Source of the DNA: Cladorhizidae sp. MBARI D1340-BT2
Lineage: Eukaryota; Porifera; Demospongiae; Poecilosclerida; Cladorhizidae
Direction: 5' to 3'
NCBI GenBank assembly: GCA_028752905.1
Contig: JAQNBH010000015.1
Span: forward strand, 9,867,622-9,931,621
DNA: 64,000 bases
In this document: positions 1 through 12,400 of the stretch, in pieces
Position numbering within the stretch: position 1 is the first letter of the stretch
Layout of the letters: each line of letters opens with the position of its first letter
The notes under the pieces: model-generated
What the model saw: the letters and a program-made list of their open reading frames with translations, nothing else
What the model was told of the DNA's origin: nothing
Databases searched by the model: none
Translations under genes and position numbers: made by a program

Positions 1-9
1 TTTCTGCAG

Positions 10-98
10 AGAAGAAAGAGGAGAGAGCTGAGGGAAAGGCAGAACCAACGAAGGTTGCGTCTGCACAAACTTCCGAAATACAGAAGCAGGATGTATAA
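10..98 (+). other. Possible short open stretch after an acceptor-like site (unassigned)
   Basis: TTTCTGCAG at 1-9 looks like a 3' splice site, and the frame starting AAG AAA GAG GAG (from 12) stays open to a TAA at 96-98. It encodes a short lysine/glutamate-rich tail ending QKQDV. It does not match the residues expected just before the MDH1 end, and MDH1's final exon lies downstream on the same strand. It could be an alternative terminal exon or chance. I do not recognise it. Confidence 0.2.
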
Positions 99-184
99 AC
101 ATAGCAACAGTTCTCTAGCTATGTAGTTGGTCTAGCTAGCTGGCCGCATGCTAAAGTTAGTATATAGCTAGCTCCAAAGTTCCT

Positions 185-438
185 AATTGAAGGGCTGAGA
201 GCAAGAAGTGTATAAGTCCATTTTTGGCGAAAAATCAATTTTGTCCTAGACCTGATCATAATACCTTAGGACATTCCCCATGGCAATTTTTAGACTCTAT
301 CTCCATGGTGTTTTGATGTTAGGGACACGTTTGTCCAGAAGATGCTATCATAACAGTATTACAGTGCATGATTAAAACGCGTATAACTCAAAACATTGAA
401 TATAGACTTATACACTTCTTGCACTCAGCCCTTCAATT
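185..438. mobile_element. Short inverted-repeat (MITE-like) element
   Basis: Arms at 185-218 and 405-438 are 34 bp long and reverse-complementary with one mismatch. Each reads AATTGAAGGGCTGA from its outer end. The 186-bp interior has no coding sequence. The terminal AATT could be part of the arm or a target duplication; I cannot tell which. It lies in the intron before the last MDH1 exon. Confidence 0.65.
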
Positions 439-813
439 GCAGTATCACAAAGTCGCAAGTGAATGATGAACACACAAATGTAGTTATTTTGAACGCTTTA
501 ATTTGTTGCTCTGATTCGCGTCAAACCACCTATTGAGGTGGACCAGAATAATGCGCATTATTTCAATTCTAATTCACTGTGGACGCGACCAATGTGCATC
601 AATGTGCATTGGCTTGTGCAGTGTGGACAGGCCTTTAGTCTTGCATTATCTGTGGGGTTTTGGAATGCTAATAATGATTGACCAAATGGTAATGTGAGTG
701 GTTTGCTTATAAGTCATGTCCTCATAATTATTGGTCTAATTTGGTGGTCCTCCACTTGGCAATGCCCGAGGTCTATAATTCACAATATGCTGTAAATTTG
801 CTTCCAGTGTCAG

Positions 814-1035
814 TGGGTGTCAATGGGCCTGGTTACTGACGGGACCCTGTACGACATTCCAGAGGGAATTGTTTACTCGTTCCCCGTGACAATCTCATCC
901 CAAGGGGAGGTGAAGGTTGTCGAGGGTTTACCCATCTCTGACTTTGCCCGGGAGAAGATGGACCTGACCTCCAAAGAGCTGCAGGAGGAGAGAAAATTGA
1001 CCATGGAGTTTCTGGGAGGAGGGGGGAAGATCTGA
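814..1035 (+). CDS. MDH1: Cytosolic malate dehydrogenase, last coding exon
   Basis: MDH1 interconverts malate and oxaloacetate with NAD in the cytosol and works in the malate-aspartate shuttle. This 73-residue segment begins [10 protein letters not shown], continues VYSFPV and [20 protein letters not shown], and ends at TGA 1033-1035. These are hallmark blocks of the animal cytosolic MDH C-terminal domain. The exon probably starts at TGG 814 after the AG at 812-813. An AG at 806-807 would add two residues in the same frame. Earlier exons, with the NAD-binding fold and catalytic histidine, lie left of the window. The C-terminal GGGGKI tail is unusual and there is no obvious SKL-type peroxisomal signal. 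Confidence 0.93.
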   Translation, partial: WVSMGLVTDGTLYDIPEGIVYSFPVTISSQGEVKVVEGLPISDFAREKMDLTSKELQEERKLTMEFLGGGGKI

Positions 1036-1730
1036 CTAGGCAGCAGACTCTAGATGTTTTAGGTGCTTTTATGATATGGCTTGGACCTATTGCTGAACTG
1101 TATATATTTGATTCAATTGTTGTCTAATTATATATATATATATACACATTATGGGACCATATCCTGCTCGTGTTTACAGTGCTGACATTTTGTTGGCACT
1201 GCAACCCGTTTTATTGTGCAGTGGGAGGGGGACACGGGTGAAGATTTTGGTGGGGGGTTTCCTTATGCATTCCATCTGCGCCTGCAGTGAATGATTTTGA
1301 GTCCCAGCAAGACTGTACAGTGCACACACACATTTGAAGAGTGGGGTTGCATTTCAGCTGCATCGATCAAACAAGGATAAGATACCTTAGAATTGGGATT
1401 TTAAAATTGAGGGGGCATGGAAGGAAATGACCACATTCATTCACACTTCAGGTGGAAGTGACCCTTGAACCTGTGACAAGTATCGATACTAATTTTAATT
1501 TTTGGTAATGGAGAAAAAAACACTGGTCAAAATTTCTGATAACCACAATTTTTTTTGTGCCCTTGCCATATATTCTCTGCGGTCCTGTACTTGATAAGGT
1601 GGTATATACAAGGATATATGAAAGACTTGATATTCTCTGGCTCCAATGACAGAAGGAGGGTAGTTGGAGAAGTGGGTGTGTCCTGTACGTCTAGTGATTG
1701 CCCGTTTCATCATCACATTATTAAATAAAT
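1036..1730. other. Intergenic region between MDH1 and MCCC2 (convergent 3' ends)
   Basis: This region separates the stop codons of two convergent genes and should hold both 3' UTRs. I see a short TA run at about 1129-1143 but no AATAAA on the expected strand close to either stop. No coding sequence is recognisable. Confidence 0.7.
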
Positions 1731-3434
1731 TTACATTCTGAACACGCCGAAGTTAGTGTCTGGTATGGGAGCGTTCAGAGAGGCACTGATGCTCATGGCT
1801 AATACCTTACGCGTATCCGCAGGATCGATGATCCCATCGTCCCACAGCCGGGCACTGGAGAAGTATGGGTGTCCTTCTTTCTCGTACATATCGATGATGG
1901 GCTTCTTAATCTTTGCCACCATTTCCTCAGTCACCTTGATACCTTTTTTCTTCATCTTTGCCACCTGGAGTGAGCTCAGGACAAAAGCAGCCTGCTCCCC
2001 TCCCATGACAGAGATGCGAGCATTGGGCCACATGAACAGAAAGCGAGGACTGTAGGCTCTCCCGCACATCCCATAGTTCCCAGCACCGAAACTCCCTCCA
2101 ATAATGACTGTGAACTTGGGAACCTGTGCGCAGGAGACAGCAGTCACCATCTTAGCTCCGTTCTTGGCTATTCCCCCATGTTCTGCATCTCTACCCACAA
2201 CAAACCCTGTGGTGTTCTGGAGGAAGATGAGCGGAATTTTGCGCTTACAGCACAGCTCGATGAAGTGGGTTCCCTTCAGTGCCGAGGGCGAGTCGAGAAT
2301 GCCACTGTTGGCCACAAACCCTACGGGATAACCGTACAATCGAGCAAAGCCTGTCACCAGAGAAGAGCCATACAACTCCTTGAATTCGCTGAATCGGCTG
2401 CCATCGACAAGTCGAGCAATGACCTCCTTCACGTCGTACTGTTGCTTGATGAGTGCAGGCACCACAGCATAGAGATCTTCGGCTGGAAAGAGTGGCTCTT
2501 CAGGTTGCTCAATTGTGATACTGGGCTGCTTCTTGTAGTTGAGAGACTTGATGCACCGTCTGGCCAAATAGAGTCCATGGTGGTCGTCCAGAGCATAATG
2601 ATCGGCCACACCAGAGATCTTACAGTGGACGTCGGCTCCACCCAAATTCTCTGCAGAAATGTCTTGTTGGATGACAGACTTCACCAGAGGAGGACCGGCA
2701 AGGAAGATGGTGCCACTTTGCTTGACGATGATGCTCTCATCTGCCATTGCTGGGACATAGGCACCACCTGCAGTACAGGATCCCATCACCACAGCAATTT
2801 GAGGAATCCCCTCTGCTGACATCTTGGCCTGGTTGAAGAAGGTGCGGCCAAAGTGATCACGATCGGGGAAAACGTCTTTCTGGTGGCGCAGCATGGCTCC
2901 TCCGGAGTCTACCAAGTAGATGCACGGAAGACGATTCTGCTGCGCAATTTCTTGCGCTCTTATTTGCTTCTTGACGGATATGGGGTAGTAGGCTCCACCC
3001 TTTACCGTAGCATCATTAGTGATGATCATGCACTCCAACCCTGCTACCCTCCCTATTCCAGTTATGAGCCCACCAGCAGGGACCTCTTCCAGCTCCCCAG
3101 CTTCGTCTTTGTACAGCTTATATCCAGCCAGTTGTGACAGCTCCATAAATGGTGATCCTGGGTCCAGCAACTGCATGATGCGTTCCCTGGGAAGCAGCTT
3201 TCCTTTGCTGGTGTGCCTCTCTCTGTCTGACGGACTACCCCCCTTTTCTATGGTTGCAACGAGTGACTTCATATTAGTGACCTGTTCCTTCATCAGCTTA
3301 ATATTCTCTCTCACATCGTCCCTGAGCACAACTCGCGTCCCAATCGTACTTGCCTGGTCTTCTCCATGGTAAAACCTTGTAAAATGTCTCGCCCGCTGTA
3401 AACTTCGGAAAACGGACCACGTTCTCCACAACAT
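1731..3434 (-). CDS. MCCC2: Methylcrotonoyl-CoA carboxylase beta chain, mitochondrial (intronless)
   Basis: MCCC2 is the carboxyltransferase subunit of the biotin enzyme that makes 3-methylglutaconyl-CoA from 3-methylcrotonyl-CoA in leucine breakdown, in the mitochondrial matrix with MCCC1. The frame is open for 567 residues from ATG 3434-3432; human MCCC2 is 563. The in-frame TTG at 3446 is not a likely start. Residues 1-25 are arginine/aromatic-rich without acids ([20 protein letters not shown]), fitting a matrix presequence. Family blocks follow in order: [128 protein letters not shown] and [12 protein letters not shown], ending FGVFRM. The usual GGAYLPRQ reads GGAMLRHQ here. The lack of introns is odd for this gene. 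Confidence 0.97.
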   Translation of the reverse strand: MLWRTWSVFRSLQRARHFTRFYHGEDQASTIGTRVVLRDDVRENIKLMKEQVTNMKSLVATIEKGGSPSDRERHTSKGKLLPRERIMQLLDPGSPFMELSQLAGYKLYKDEAGELEEVPAGGLITGIGRVAGLECMIITNDATVKGGAYYPISVKKQIRAQEIAQQNRLPCIYLVDSGGAMLRHQKDVFPDRDHFGRTFFNQAKMSAEGIPQIAVVMGSCTAGGAYVPAMADESIIVKQSGTIFLAGPPLVKSVIQQDISAENLGGADVHCKISGVADHYALDDHHGLYLARRCIKSLNYKKQPSITIEQPEEPLFPAEDLYAVVPALIKQQYDVKEVIARLVDGSRFSEFKELYGSSLVTGFARLYGYPVGFVANSGILDSPSALKGTHFIELCCKRKIPLIFLQNTTGFVVGRDAEHGGIAKNGAKMVTAVSCAQVPKFTVIIGGSFGAGNYGMCGRAYSPRFLFMWPNARISVMGGEQAAFVLSSLQVAKMKKKGIKVTEEMVAKIKKPIIDMYEKEGHPYFSSARLWDDGIIDPADTRKVLAMSISASLNAPIPDTNFGVFRM

Positions 3435-3980
3435 CGTCTCCTCCAAGCTCTACCAATACGTACACACACTGGCTGCACAGTTTCACTTACCCCGCCCCTT
3501 TATCGCGAAAACTCTTCCAGCTATACTCGCGAAATATCGATCTCTTTCTCTCCGGAATCCCAGTTTACTGTGCAGCGCCGTTGCGTTGCGCAGAGAATAC
3601 GGAAATTTGTGATGAAAATAATTTCGAACCGTAGCAGTTTCCCGCCAGATGTGAAAAGATGGAGCTTGGTTTCTGTATTGTACCTACGACGCTCGCGTTG
3701 CTGGGGCGAGCCATAAGTATGGCAGGGAGTGTAGCAGTGACCATGCACCGCGCCGCCACACAATACAAATATCTCACACACCACCAGGCCTCGGCCAAGC
3801 TAGCATGTGACTCGATCAAGCTATATTCATCAAGAAGAGTTAACTGCGAGTTCTCTGCCTGCCACAGAGAATTAGCAGCTGCTAGCTGCCGTTCGATTAC
3901 GGTTGAGGCCAGGTTACAATTTTTTTTTGTGGATTTGAATATATGGGTGTTACAAAACTGGCTTACCATTTCCTGCCGCC
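3435..3980. promoter_or_regulatory. Divergent promoter region of MCCC2 and INO80
   Basis: 546 bp separate the two start codons. Near MCCC2 there is a GC box (CCCGCCCC, within 3491-3498) and two copies of TCGCGAAA (3503-3510 and 3527-3534), resembling E2F- or Kaiso-like CpG motifs. The INO80 start has an ideal Kozak context, GCCGCCATG (3975-3983). No TATA box is obvious for either gene, as is usual for housekeeping promoters. Short open frames here look like chance. Confidence 0.6.
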
Positions 3981-3997
3981 ATGCTGCAAAGAGTACG
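3981..3997 (+). CDS. INO80: INO80 exon 1 (start codon)
   Basis: ATG 3981 lies in GCCGCCATG and gives MLQRV plus two bases. The donor GTGAGT starts at 3998, and the split arginine codon is completed by G4274, so the frame runs into exon 2. The alternative is a downstream ATG at 4321, or an unseen upstream exon. Confidence 0.7.
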
Positions 3998-5830
3998 GTG
4001 AGTTAGCCCTTTCTGTTCGGTAGAGGTGGTATATGATAGCTGCAAGAACGAGCTATGTATATTGAACGGTTAGAAAATCGACAAAAAACTTTTGTAGCTA
4101 GCTTAGCCACTAGTTCACAAGCTTTGCTGTATAGCTTTATGGTAGGTTTGAGTCTGTTTCATGGGATGTAAGTTGATAGAAAGGGCTGAGAATTCTGATT
4201 TTGTTGAGGAGATCTAGTTTTAAAGCCTAAATATGAGGTGAATTGTTGACCTGTTTCTCTTCCCACTTCCCAGGCTTGTGACTGAAAATGACCCAAAATA
4301 CTGCCCCATTGCCGATGTCAGAATGGCCAACAAGCTCTCCAATGAAAAAGCAGACCCACACTTACCTCAGTCCTGGTCCAGGCAGAAGGTGGCTTTGCCT
4401 CTCCACGTTCAGAAGCTACAGAGTGCTCTCAATTTGGACAGGTTCATTGACCAGGTAGAGCAGGTCTACAACGAATCTCTAGCAATGGGAGAGAATGCCA
4501 GGTGAGAGCGTGTAGAGTACGGAATGATAGGTGGGGACGTAGAAGAAAGGGGGTGGGGGGGGGGGGGGGGGGGGGGTACAAGTGATGTGGTTCTCCCCAT
4601 CCACCCAAGCAGCTCATCTACCCATAAAGTTGTCATTGTGTAATGTCGTTTGTGCCCAGTTCCATCTTGCATGCTATGCTGACACTTACTGTTCTCCAAA
4701 GTGAAAATAATAATAATATAGTTGGTGTCCTGTTTACAGCATTTGCCTTGGTTTAATTTCCTTAGGAAATCAGTTGAGGGCGTCGGGAATTCATCTCGGA
4801 GAAAGGGCACTAAGAACCTTTGGAGCGAGTTCAACTTCTCGTGTGTGACAGAGGAAAGACAGTGGGTGAAGGTGAGAAGTTGTGGCCCTGGAATCCTGAA
4901 TGAGATACCTGGGCGTGTGTTTTAGATACCTGGGCGTGTGTTTTGTGAAAAGTAAAAAAAAAGAAAAGAAAAAAGGTGTGGTGACTTGCCGAATTAGTTT
5001 TGTTAGGAAGATAAGTTGTATGTGCATACTTATGTACATCATCCACCATACCCCCCCCCCCCCCCCCCCCAACTCTCGAGACTTAAGGTCTGAAAGTGTG
5101 CGAATTCTCCCAACTTCTCCCCTTCTATCTCCTCCCTCTCTCTCTTTAGGATCTTCTCTTGAGTTCCTCGGATAGTTCAGACTCTGAGCTTAGCGAGACG
5201 GAGCAGCTGCAAATCATGTTGGAGCTGCAGTACAAGAGAAGGAAGAAATGGAGGAAGAGGCTAAAGAGAGATCACAAGGTATGTACACATACACCAGGTG
5301 TTCAGCAACATGGAAGTGCATACGGATGATGGACACACATTTGCTGTCACAACGACACAGCTTCTTCGCTACAAGTACTTCAGCTGTGGCTTGCTGTTCC
5401 GCTACCAGGACCCCTACCCTGAGCACATCAAGAAGTTGGAAGAGAAATTCAAGAGAAAGGTATAGTGTGTGTGTGTGTGTGTGTGTGAGAGTGTGTGTGT
5501 GTGTGTGTGAGTGTATGTGTGTGCATGCATGTGTATGCGTGTGTATCCATCCCCGTAGAAAAGCCACTGTTGTATAATAATGCCAGTCAGTGAGTGAATG
5601 AAAACTCGTATTGAATTCTTGTGTGTGCATGTGTGATTCTTTGTGGTTACTTTCTTGTCTTTCCTTGTCTGCTAGGGTAAGGATGCAAAAGACCCCAGAG
5701 GAGAGGGACGTCTACAGAGAGAAACTTTGGTCCTTCATCACCAAGAAGGAGATACCCAAGATGGCTAAACAGTTCAACACCTCTAGGCATAACACCATCA
5801 TCAACTGCAAGAAGGTGAGGATGGACAAGG

Positions 5831-5863
<33 letters not shown>

Positions 5864-8800
5864 GTGAAGGGTGGTGAGTGTGGTTGCAAGCTTGCCATGC
5901 TGAACTCTCAGGTGGCCCTCTTGTGTCAGCGTGAGGCGAAAAAGATGGCGGTGAAGTCACAACGAGCCAGCAAGGAGGTAAGCAGCGTGCAGCCTCGAGC
6001 AAGACGCCTGATGAAGGAGGCACTCATCTACTGGCGCAAGTACGAGAAGGTGGAGCGTGAGCAGCGCAAGAAGGCGGAGAAGGAGGCCATGGAGCAACGC
6101 AAGAGAGACGACGAGATGAGAGAGGTGCTTTAAAAGTTGTGACAATATCTGAGCAAGCAATAGATGCTCACTTCCTAGAGCAGGGCTCAGGTCTAGCCAT
6201 AGCCTTGTAGCCTTAACCTTATCCCTAACTCAATAGCCCTAACCTTAACCCAATAGCCCTAACCTTAACTCAATAGCCCTAACCCTAACTCAATAGCCCT
6301 AAACCTAATGCAATAGCCCTAACCATAACTCAATAGCCCTAACCCAACTAATAGCCCTAACCACAACTCAATAGCCCTAACCCTAACTCAATAGCCCTAA
6401 CCCTAGATCAATAGCCCTAGCGCAGCCAAATTGGACATCCACAACTGATCCATAGCATTACTAAACGTTATCAATGTACATCATGCATACAGTGGTAGTA
6501 GTCTCTTGAATTAGGTTAACTTTACCAGTTCTGTAGCCAGTGCAGAACTTAGTTATTTACTTGCTGCAGGCTAAACGTCAGCAACGCAAGCTCAACTTTC
6601 TTATCACACAAACTGAACTCTACGCTCACTTTATTGGGAAAAAGCTGACTGGCGAGGCAGACAAGTCGGACAAGATCCTTCAGAAGTTGGAGGACACTCC
6701 ACTCACCCGTGAGATTCGTCCAGGGGTGAGAGTGAGGCTGGAAGGACCCGATGAGTACGACTCAGAGGCAGCCAAGGCCCAAGTCCTCGCCAACGTCGAG
6801 TCCGTCTTCATAAAGCAGCAAGACAAGGTAGAGCTTGTGGGCCAAGCATGAATGCAGAACACATGTGATCATTGGGAGAATCTTGAATACATTCTTCTTT
6901 CCCTTCGCTCTCTTGCCTTCCCCCTCCTTCTTCTCCTCCTTCCCCTCCTTCTCCTCTCCTTCCCCTCCTTCCCCTCCTTCCCCTCCTTCCCCTCCTTCCC
7001 CTCCTCCTTCCCCTCCTCCTTCCCCTCCTTCCCCTCCTTCCCCTCCTTCCCCTCCTTCCCCTCCTCTTTCTCCTCCTTCCCCTCCTCTTTCTCCTCCTTC
7101 CCCTCCTTCCCCTCCTTCCCCTCCTTCCCCTCCTTCCCCTCCTTCTCCTCCTCCTTCCCCTCCTTCTCCTTCCCCTCCTTCCCCTCCTTCCCCTCCTTCC
7201 CCTCCTTCCCCTCCTTCCCCTCCTTCCCCTCCTTCCACTCCTTCCCCTCTTTCCCCTCCTCCCCCTCCTCCTCCCCCTCCTTCCCCTCCTTCCCCTCCTT
7301 CTCCTCCTCCTTCCCCTCCTTCTCCTCCTCCTTCCCCTCCTTCCCCTCCTTCTCCTCCTCCTTCCCCTCCTTCTCCTCCTCCTTCCCCTCCTTCCCCTCC
7401 TTCCCCTCCTTCCCCTCCTTCCCCTCCTTCCCCTCCTTCCCCTCCTTCCCCTCCTTCCCCTCCTTCTCCTCCTCCTTCCCCTCCTTCCCCTCCTTCCCCT
7501 CCTTCTCCTCCTTCCCCTCCTTCCCCTCCTCCTTCCCCTCCTTCCCCTCTTTCCCCTCTCCTTCTCCTCCTTCCCCTCCTTCCCTCCTTCCCCTCCTCCT
7601 TCCCCTCCTTCCCCTCCTTCCCCTCCTTCCCCTCCTTCCCGTCCTATCCTCTCTTTCCCCTTCTCCCACTCCTTCCCCTCTTCTTCCATCCCCTCTTTCC
7701 CTTATTTACATTTTGGCTCGATTTGTAGGTGAATAGTGAAGATTTTAATAAAAAGCTATCTGCTTGTGACTATGTAGGACATCTAGCTATACAGGCATTA
7801 GCCAACCATTTCCCTACAAACGTTAAAATTGTGTTTGGACATAGGAGCTCTTGGCCTCACCATTATGTGCTTGCTAACTTGTGTCTTGATTGATGGATAA
7901 TTACTTTTCCGTCATAGGGTAACCTTGCGTGAAGTTGGGTTTTCATGGGCATTTCTAATGCATGAAATTTATAGTCTCTGTGCTGTACTGTACTGTGAGC
8001 ATGTGCAAACAAGAACGGTTCTTTGAGACCATCAGTATTTGGTTTGTTCTTCACAATTGAGAAGCTAGCCAGCGACAAATCAAGCAGCAGGTATGTAGCC
8101 AAGTTATGTAGGTTAGTTAACACCGGTAGAATCTGAGGGTGACCGCAGCTGATTCAATGTTTTAACACCCACAAAGAAGATTCCCCTCGATTTGTTTTTG
8201 TTGAAAGTGCAAAATTATAAACCTCCCTATATTCCAGCCTTATTTGAGGTCATTGTTGCGGTAGGTGCCTTAATGAATGATTCCGGGTAGCTGGCCTCCT
8301 CATGGTGTAGAATGCCTTGGGATGAGTTGATTCTGTGCAGCTGGTCTCCCTACGGAGTGGAGTGCCTTGAGATGAGTTGATCCTGTGCAGCTAGTCTCCC
8401 TACGGAGTGGAGTGCCTTGGGATGAGTTGATCCCGTGCAGCTGGTCTCCCTACGGAGTGGAGTGCCTTGAGATGAGTTGATCCTGTGCGCAGCTGGTCTC
8501 CCTACGGAGTGGAGTGCCTTGAGATGAGTTGATCCTGTGCAGCTGGTCTCCCTACGGAGTGGAGTGCCTTGAGATGAGTTGATCCTGTGCAGCTGGTCTC
8601 CCTACGGAGTGTTGTTCCTTGAGATGAGTTGATCCTGTGCAGCTGGTCTCCCTATGGAGTGGAGTGCCTTGAGATGAGTTGATCCTGTGTAGGTGGTCTC
8701 CCTACGGAGTGGAGTGCCTTGAGATGAGTTGATCCTGTGCAGCTGGTCTCCCTACGGAGTGGAGTGCCTTGAGATGAGTTGATCCTGTGCAGCTGGTCTC

Positions 8801-9421
8801 CCTACGGAGTGGAGTGCCTTGAGATGAGTTGATCCTGTGCAGCTGGTCTCCCTACGGAGTGTTGTTCCTTGAGATGAGTTGATCCTGTGCAGCTGGTCTC
8901 CCTACGGAGTGGAGTGCCTTGAGATGAGTTGATCCTGTGGTCTCCCTACGGAGTGGAGTGCCTTGAGATGAGTTGATCCTGTGCAGCTGGTCTCCCTACG
9001 GAGTGGAGTTCCTTGAGATGAGTTGATCCTGTGCAGCTGGTCTCCCTACGGAGTGGAGTGCCTTGACATGAGTTGATCCTGTGCAGCTGGTCTCCCTACG
9101 GAGTGGAGTGCCTTGAGATGAGTTGATCCTGTGCAGCTGGTCTCCCTACGGAGTGTAGTGCCTTGAGATGAGTTGATCCTGTGCAGCTGGTCTCCCTACG
9201 GAGTGGAGTGCCTTGAGATGAGTTGATCCTGTGCAGCTGGTCTCCCTACGGAGTGGAGTTCCTTGAGATGGAGTTGATCCTGTGTAGCTGTTCTCCCTAT
9301 GGAGTGGAGTGCCTTGACATGAGTTGATTTTGTGCAGCTCCATGGATTGGAGCCACTAGGAATCAGGCACATAGCTAGCTAAGAAAGCCACACCTCTGTT
9401 CAAAAAAAGGAGGGAGGGGGG

Positions 9422-9456
<35 letters not shown>

Positions 9457-12400
9457 GGGGGGTAAGCCTGACATATGCTTTTTGGCCAATAGATTAAAGT
9501 TCTGACCCCCTAACCTAAATTGAGATTTACTCACTTTCCCTTCCCTGTGGGTCAGTGCAAGTGCTTTGTTGATTGGTCTTGGCATCATGGTTGAAGTATA
9601 CTAGACACTTGTCATCATGGTTGAAGTATACTAGACACTTGGCATCATGGTTGAAGTATACTAGACACTTGGCATCATGGTTGAAGTATACTAGACACTT
9701 GGCATCATGGTTGAAGTATACTAGACACTTGGCATCATGGTTGAAGTATACTAGACACTTGGCATCATGGTTGAAGTATACTAGACACTTGGCATCATGG
9801 TTGAAGTATACTAGACACTTGGCATCATGGTTGAAGTATACTAGACACTTGGCATCATGGTTGAAGTATACTAGACACTTGGCATCATGGTTGAAGTATA
9901 CTAGACACTTGGCATCATGGTTGAAGTATACTAGACACTTGGCATCATGGTTGAAGTATACTAGACACTTGGCATCATGGTTGAAGTATACTAGACACTT
10001 GGCATCATGGTTGAAGTATACTAGACACTTGGCATCATGGTTGAAGTATACTAGACACTTGGCACATGGTTGAAGTATACTAGACACTTGGCATCATGGT
10101 TGAAGTATACTAGACACTTGGCATCATGGTTGAAGTATACTAGACACTTGGCATCATGGTTGAAGTATACTAGACACTTGGCATCATGGTTGAAGTATAC
10201 TGGACACTTGGCATCATGGTTGAAGTATACTAGACACTTGGCATCATGGTTGAAGTATACTGGACACTTGGCATCATGGTTGAAGTATACTAGACACTTG
10301 GCATCATGGTTGAAGTATACTGGACACTTGGCATCATGGTTGAAGTATACTAGACACTTGGCATCATGGTTGAAGTATACTGGACACTTGGCATCATGGT
10401 TGAAGTATACTAGACACTTGGCATCATGGTTGAAGTATACTGGACACTTGGCATCATGGTTGAAGTATACTAGACACTTGGCATCATGGTTGAAGTATAC
10501 TAGACACTTGGCATCATGGTTGAAGTATACTGGACACTTGTCATCATGGTTGAAGTATACTAGACACTTGGCATCATGGTTGAAGTATACTAGACACTTG
10601 GCATCATGGTTGAAGTATACTAGACACTTGGCATCATGGTTGAAGTATACTAGACACTTGGCATCATGGTTGAAGTATACTAGACACTTGGCATCATGGT
10701 TGAAGTATACTAGACACTTGGCATCATGGTTGAAGTATACTAGACACTTGGCATCATGGTTGAAGTATACTAGACACTTGGCATCATGGTTGAAGTATAC
10801 TAGACACTTGGCATCATGGTTGAAGTATACTAGACACTTGGCATCATGGTTGAAGTATACTAGACACTTGGCATCATGGTTGAAGTATACTAGACACTTG
10901 GCATCATGGTTGAAGTATACTAGACACTTGGCATCATGGTTGAAGTATACTAGACACTTGGCATCATGGTTGAAGTATACTAGACACCATGGTTGGAGTA
11001 TACTAGACACTTGGCATCATGGTTGAAGTATACTAGACACTTGGCATCATGGTTGAAGTATACTAGACACTTGGCATCATGGTTGAAGTATACTAGACAC
11101 TTGGCATCATGGTTGAAGTATACTAGACACTTGGCATCATGGTTGAAGTATACTGGACACTTGGCATCATGGTTGAAGTATACTGGACACTTGGCATCAT
11201 GGTTGAAGTATACTGGACACTTGGCATCATGGTTGAAGTATACTAGACACTTGGCATCATGGTTGAAGTATACTAGACACTTGGCATCATGGTTGAAGTA
11301 TACTAGACACTTGGCATCATGGTTGAAGTATACTAGACACTTGGCATCATGGTTGAAGTATACTAGACACTTGGCATCATGGTTGAAGTATACTAGACAC
11401 TTGGCATCATGGTTGAAGTATACTGGACACTTGGCATCATGGTTGAAGTATACTGGACACTTGGCATCATGGTTGAAGTATACTGGACACTTGGCATCAT
11501 GGTTGAAGTATACTAGACACTTGTCATCATGGTTGAAGTATACTAGACACTTGGCATCATGGTTGAAGTATACTAGACACTTGGCATCATGGTTGAAGTA
11601 TACTAGACACTTGGCATCATGGTTGAAGTATACTGGACACTTGGCATCATGGTTGAAGTATACTAGACACTTGGCATCATGGTTGAAGTATACTGGACAC
11701 TTGGCATCATGGTTGAAGTATACTAGACACTTGGCATCATGGTTGAAGTATACTGGACACTTGGCATCATGGTTGAAGTATACTAGACACTTGGCATCAT
11801 GGTTGAAGTATACTAGACACTTGGCACCATGGTTGAAGTATACTAGACACTTGGCATCATGGTTGAAGTATACTAGACACTTGGCATCATGGTTGAAGTA
11901 TACTAGACACTTGGCATCATGGTTGAAGTATACTAGACACTTGGCATCATGGTTGAAGTATACTAGACACTTGGCATCATGGTTGAAGTATACTAGACAC
12001 TTGGCATCATGGTTGAAGTATACTAGACACTTGGCATCATGGTTGAAGTATACTAGACACTTGGCATCATGGTTGAAGTATACTAGACACTTGGCATCAT
12101 GGTTGAAGTATACTAGACACTTGGCATCATGGTTGAAGTATACTAGACACTTGGCATCATGGTTGAAGTATACTAGACACTTGGCATCATGGTTGAAGTA
12201 TACTAGACACTTGGCATCATGGTTGAAGTATACTAGACACTTGGCATCATGGTTGAAGTATACTAGACACTTGGCATCATGGTTGAAGTATACTAGACAC
12301 TTGGCATCATGGTTGAAGTATACTAGACACTTGGCATCATGGTTGAAGTATACTAGACACTTGGCATCATGGTTGAAGTATACTAGACACTTGGCATCAT

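Noticed and set aside
5279..5297. 19-nt intron between INO80 exons 4 and 5
   Set aside because: An 82-bp GT-AG intron ending at 5360 keeps the same phase and is a normal size.
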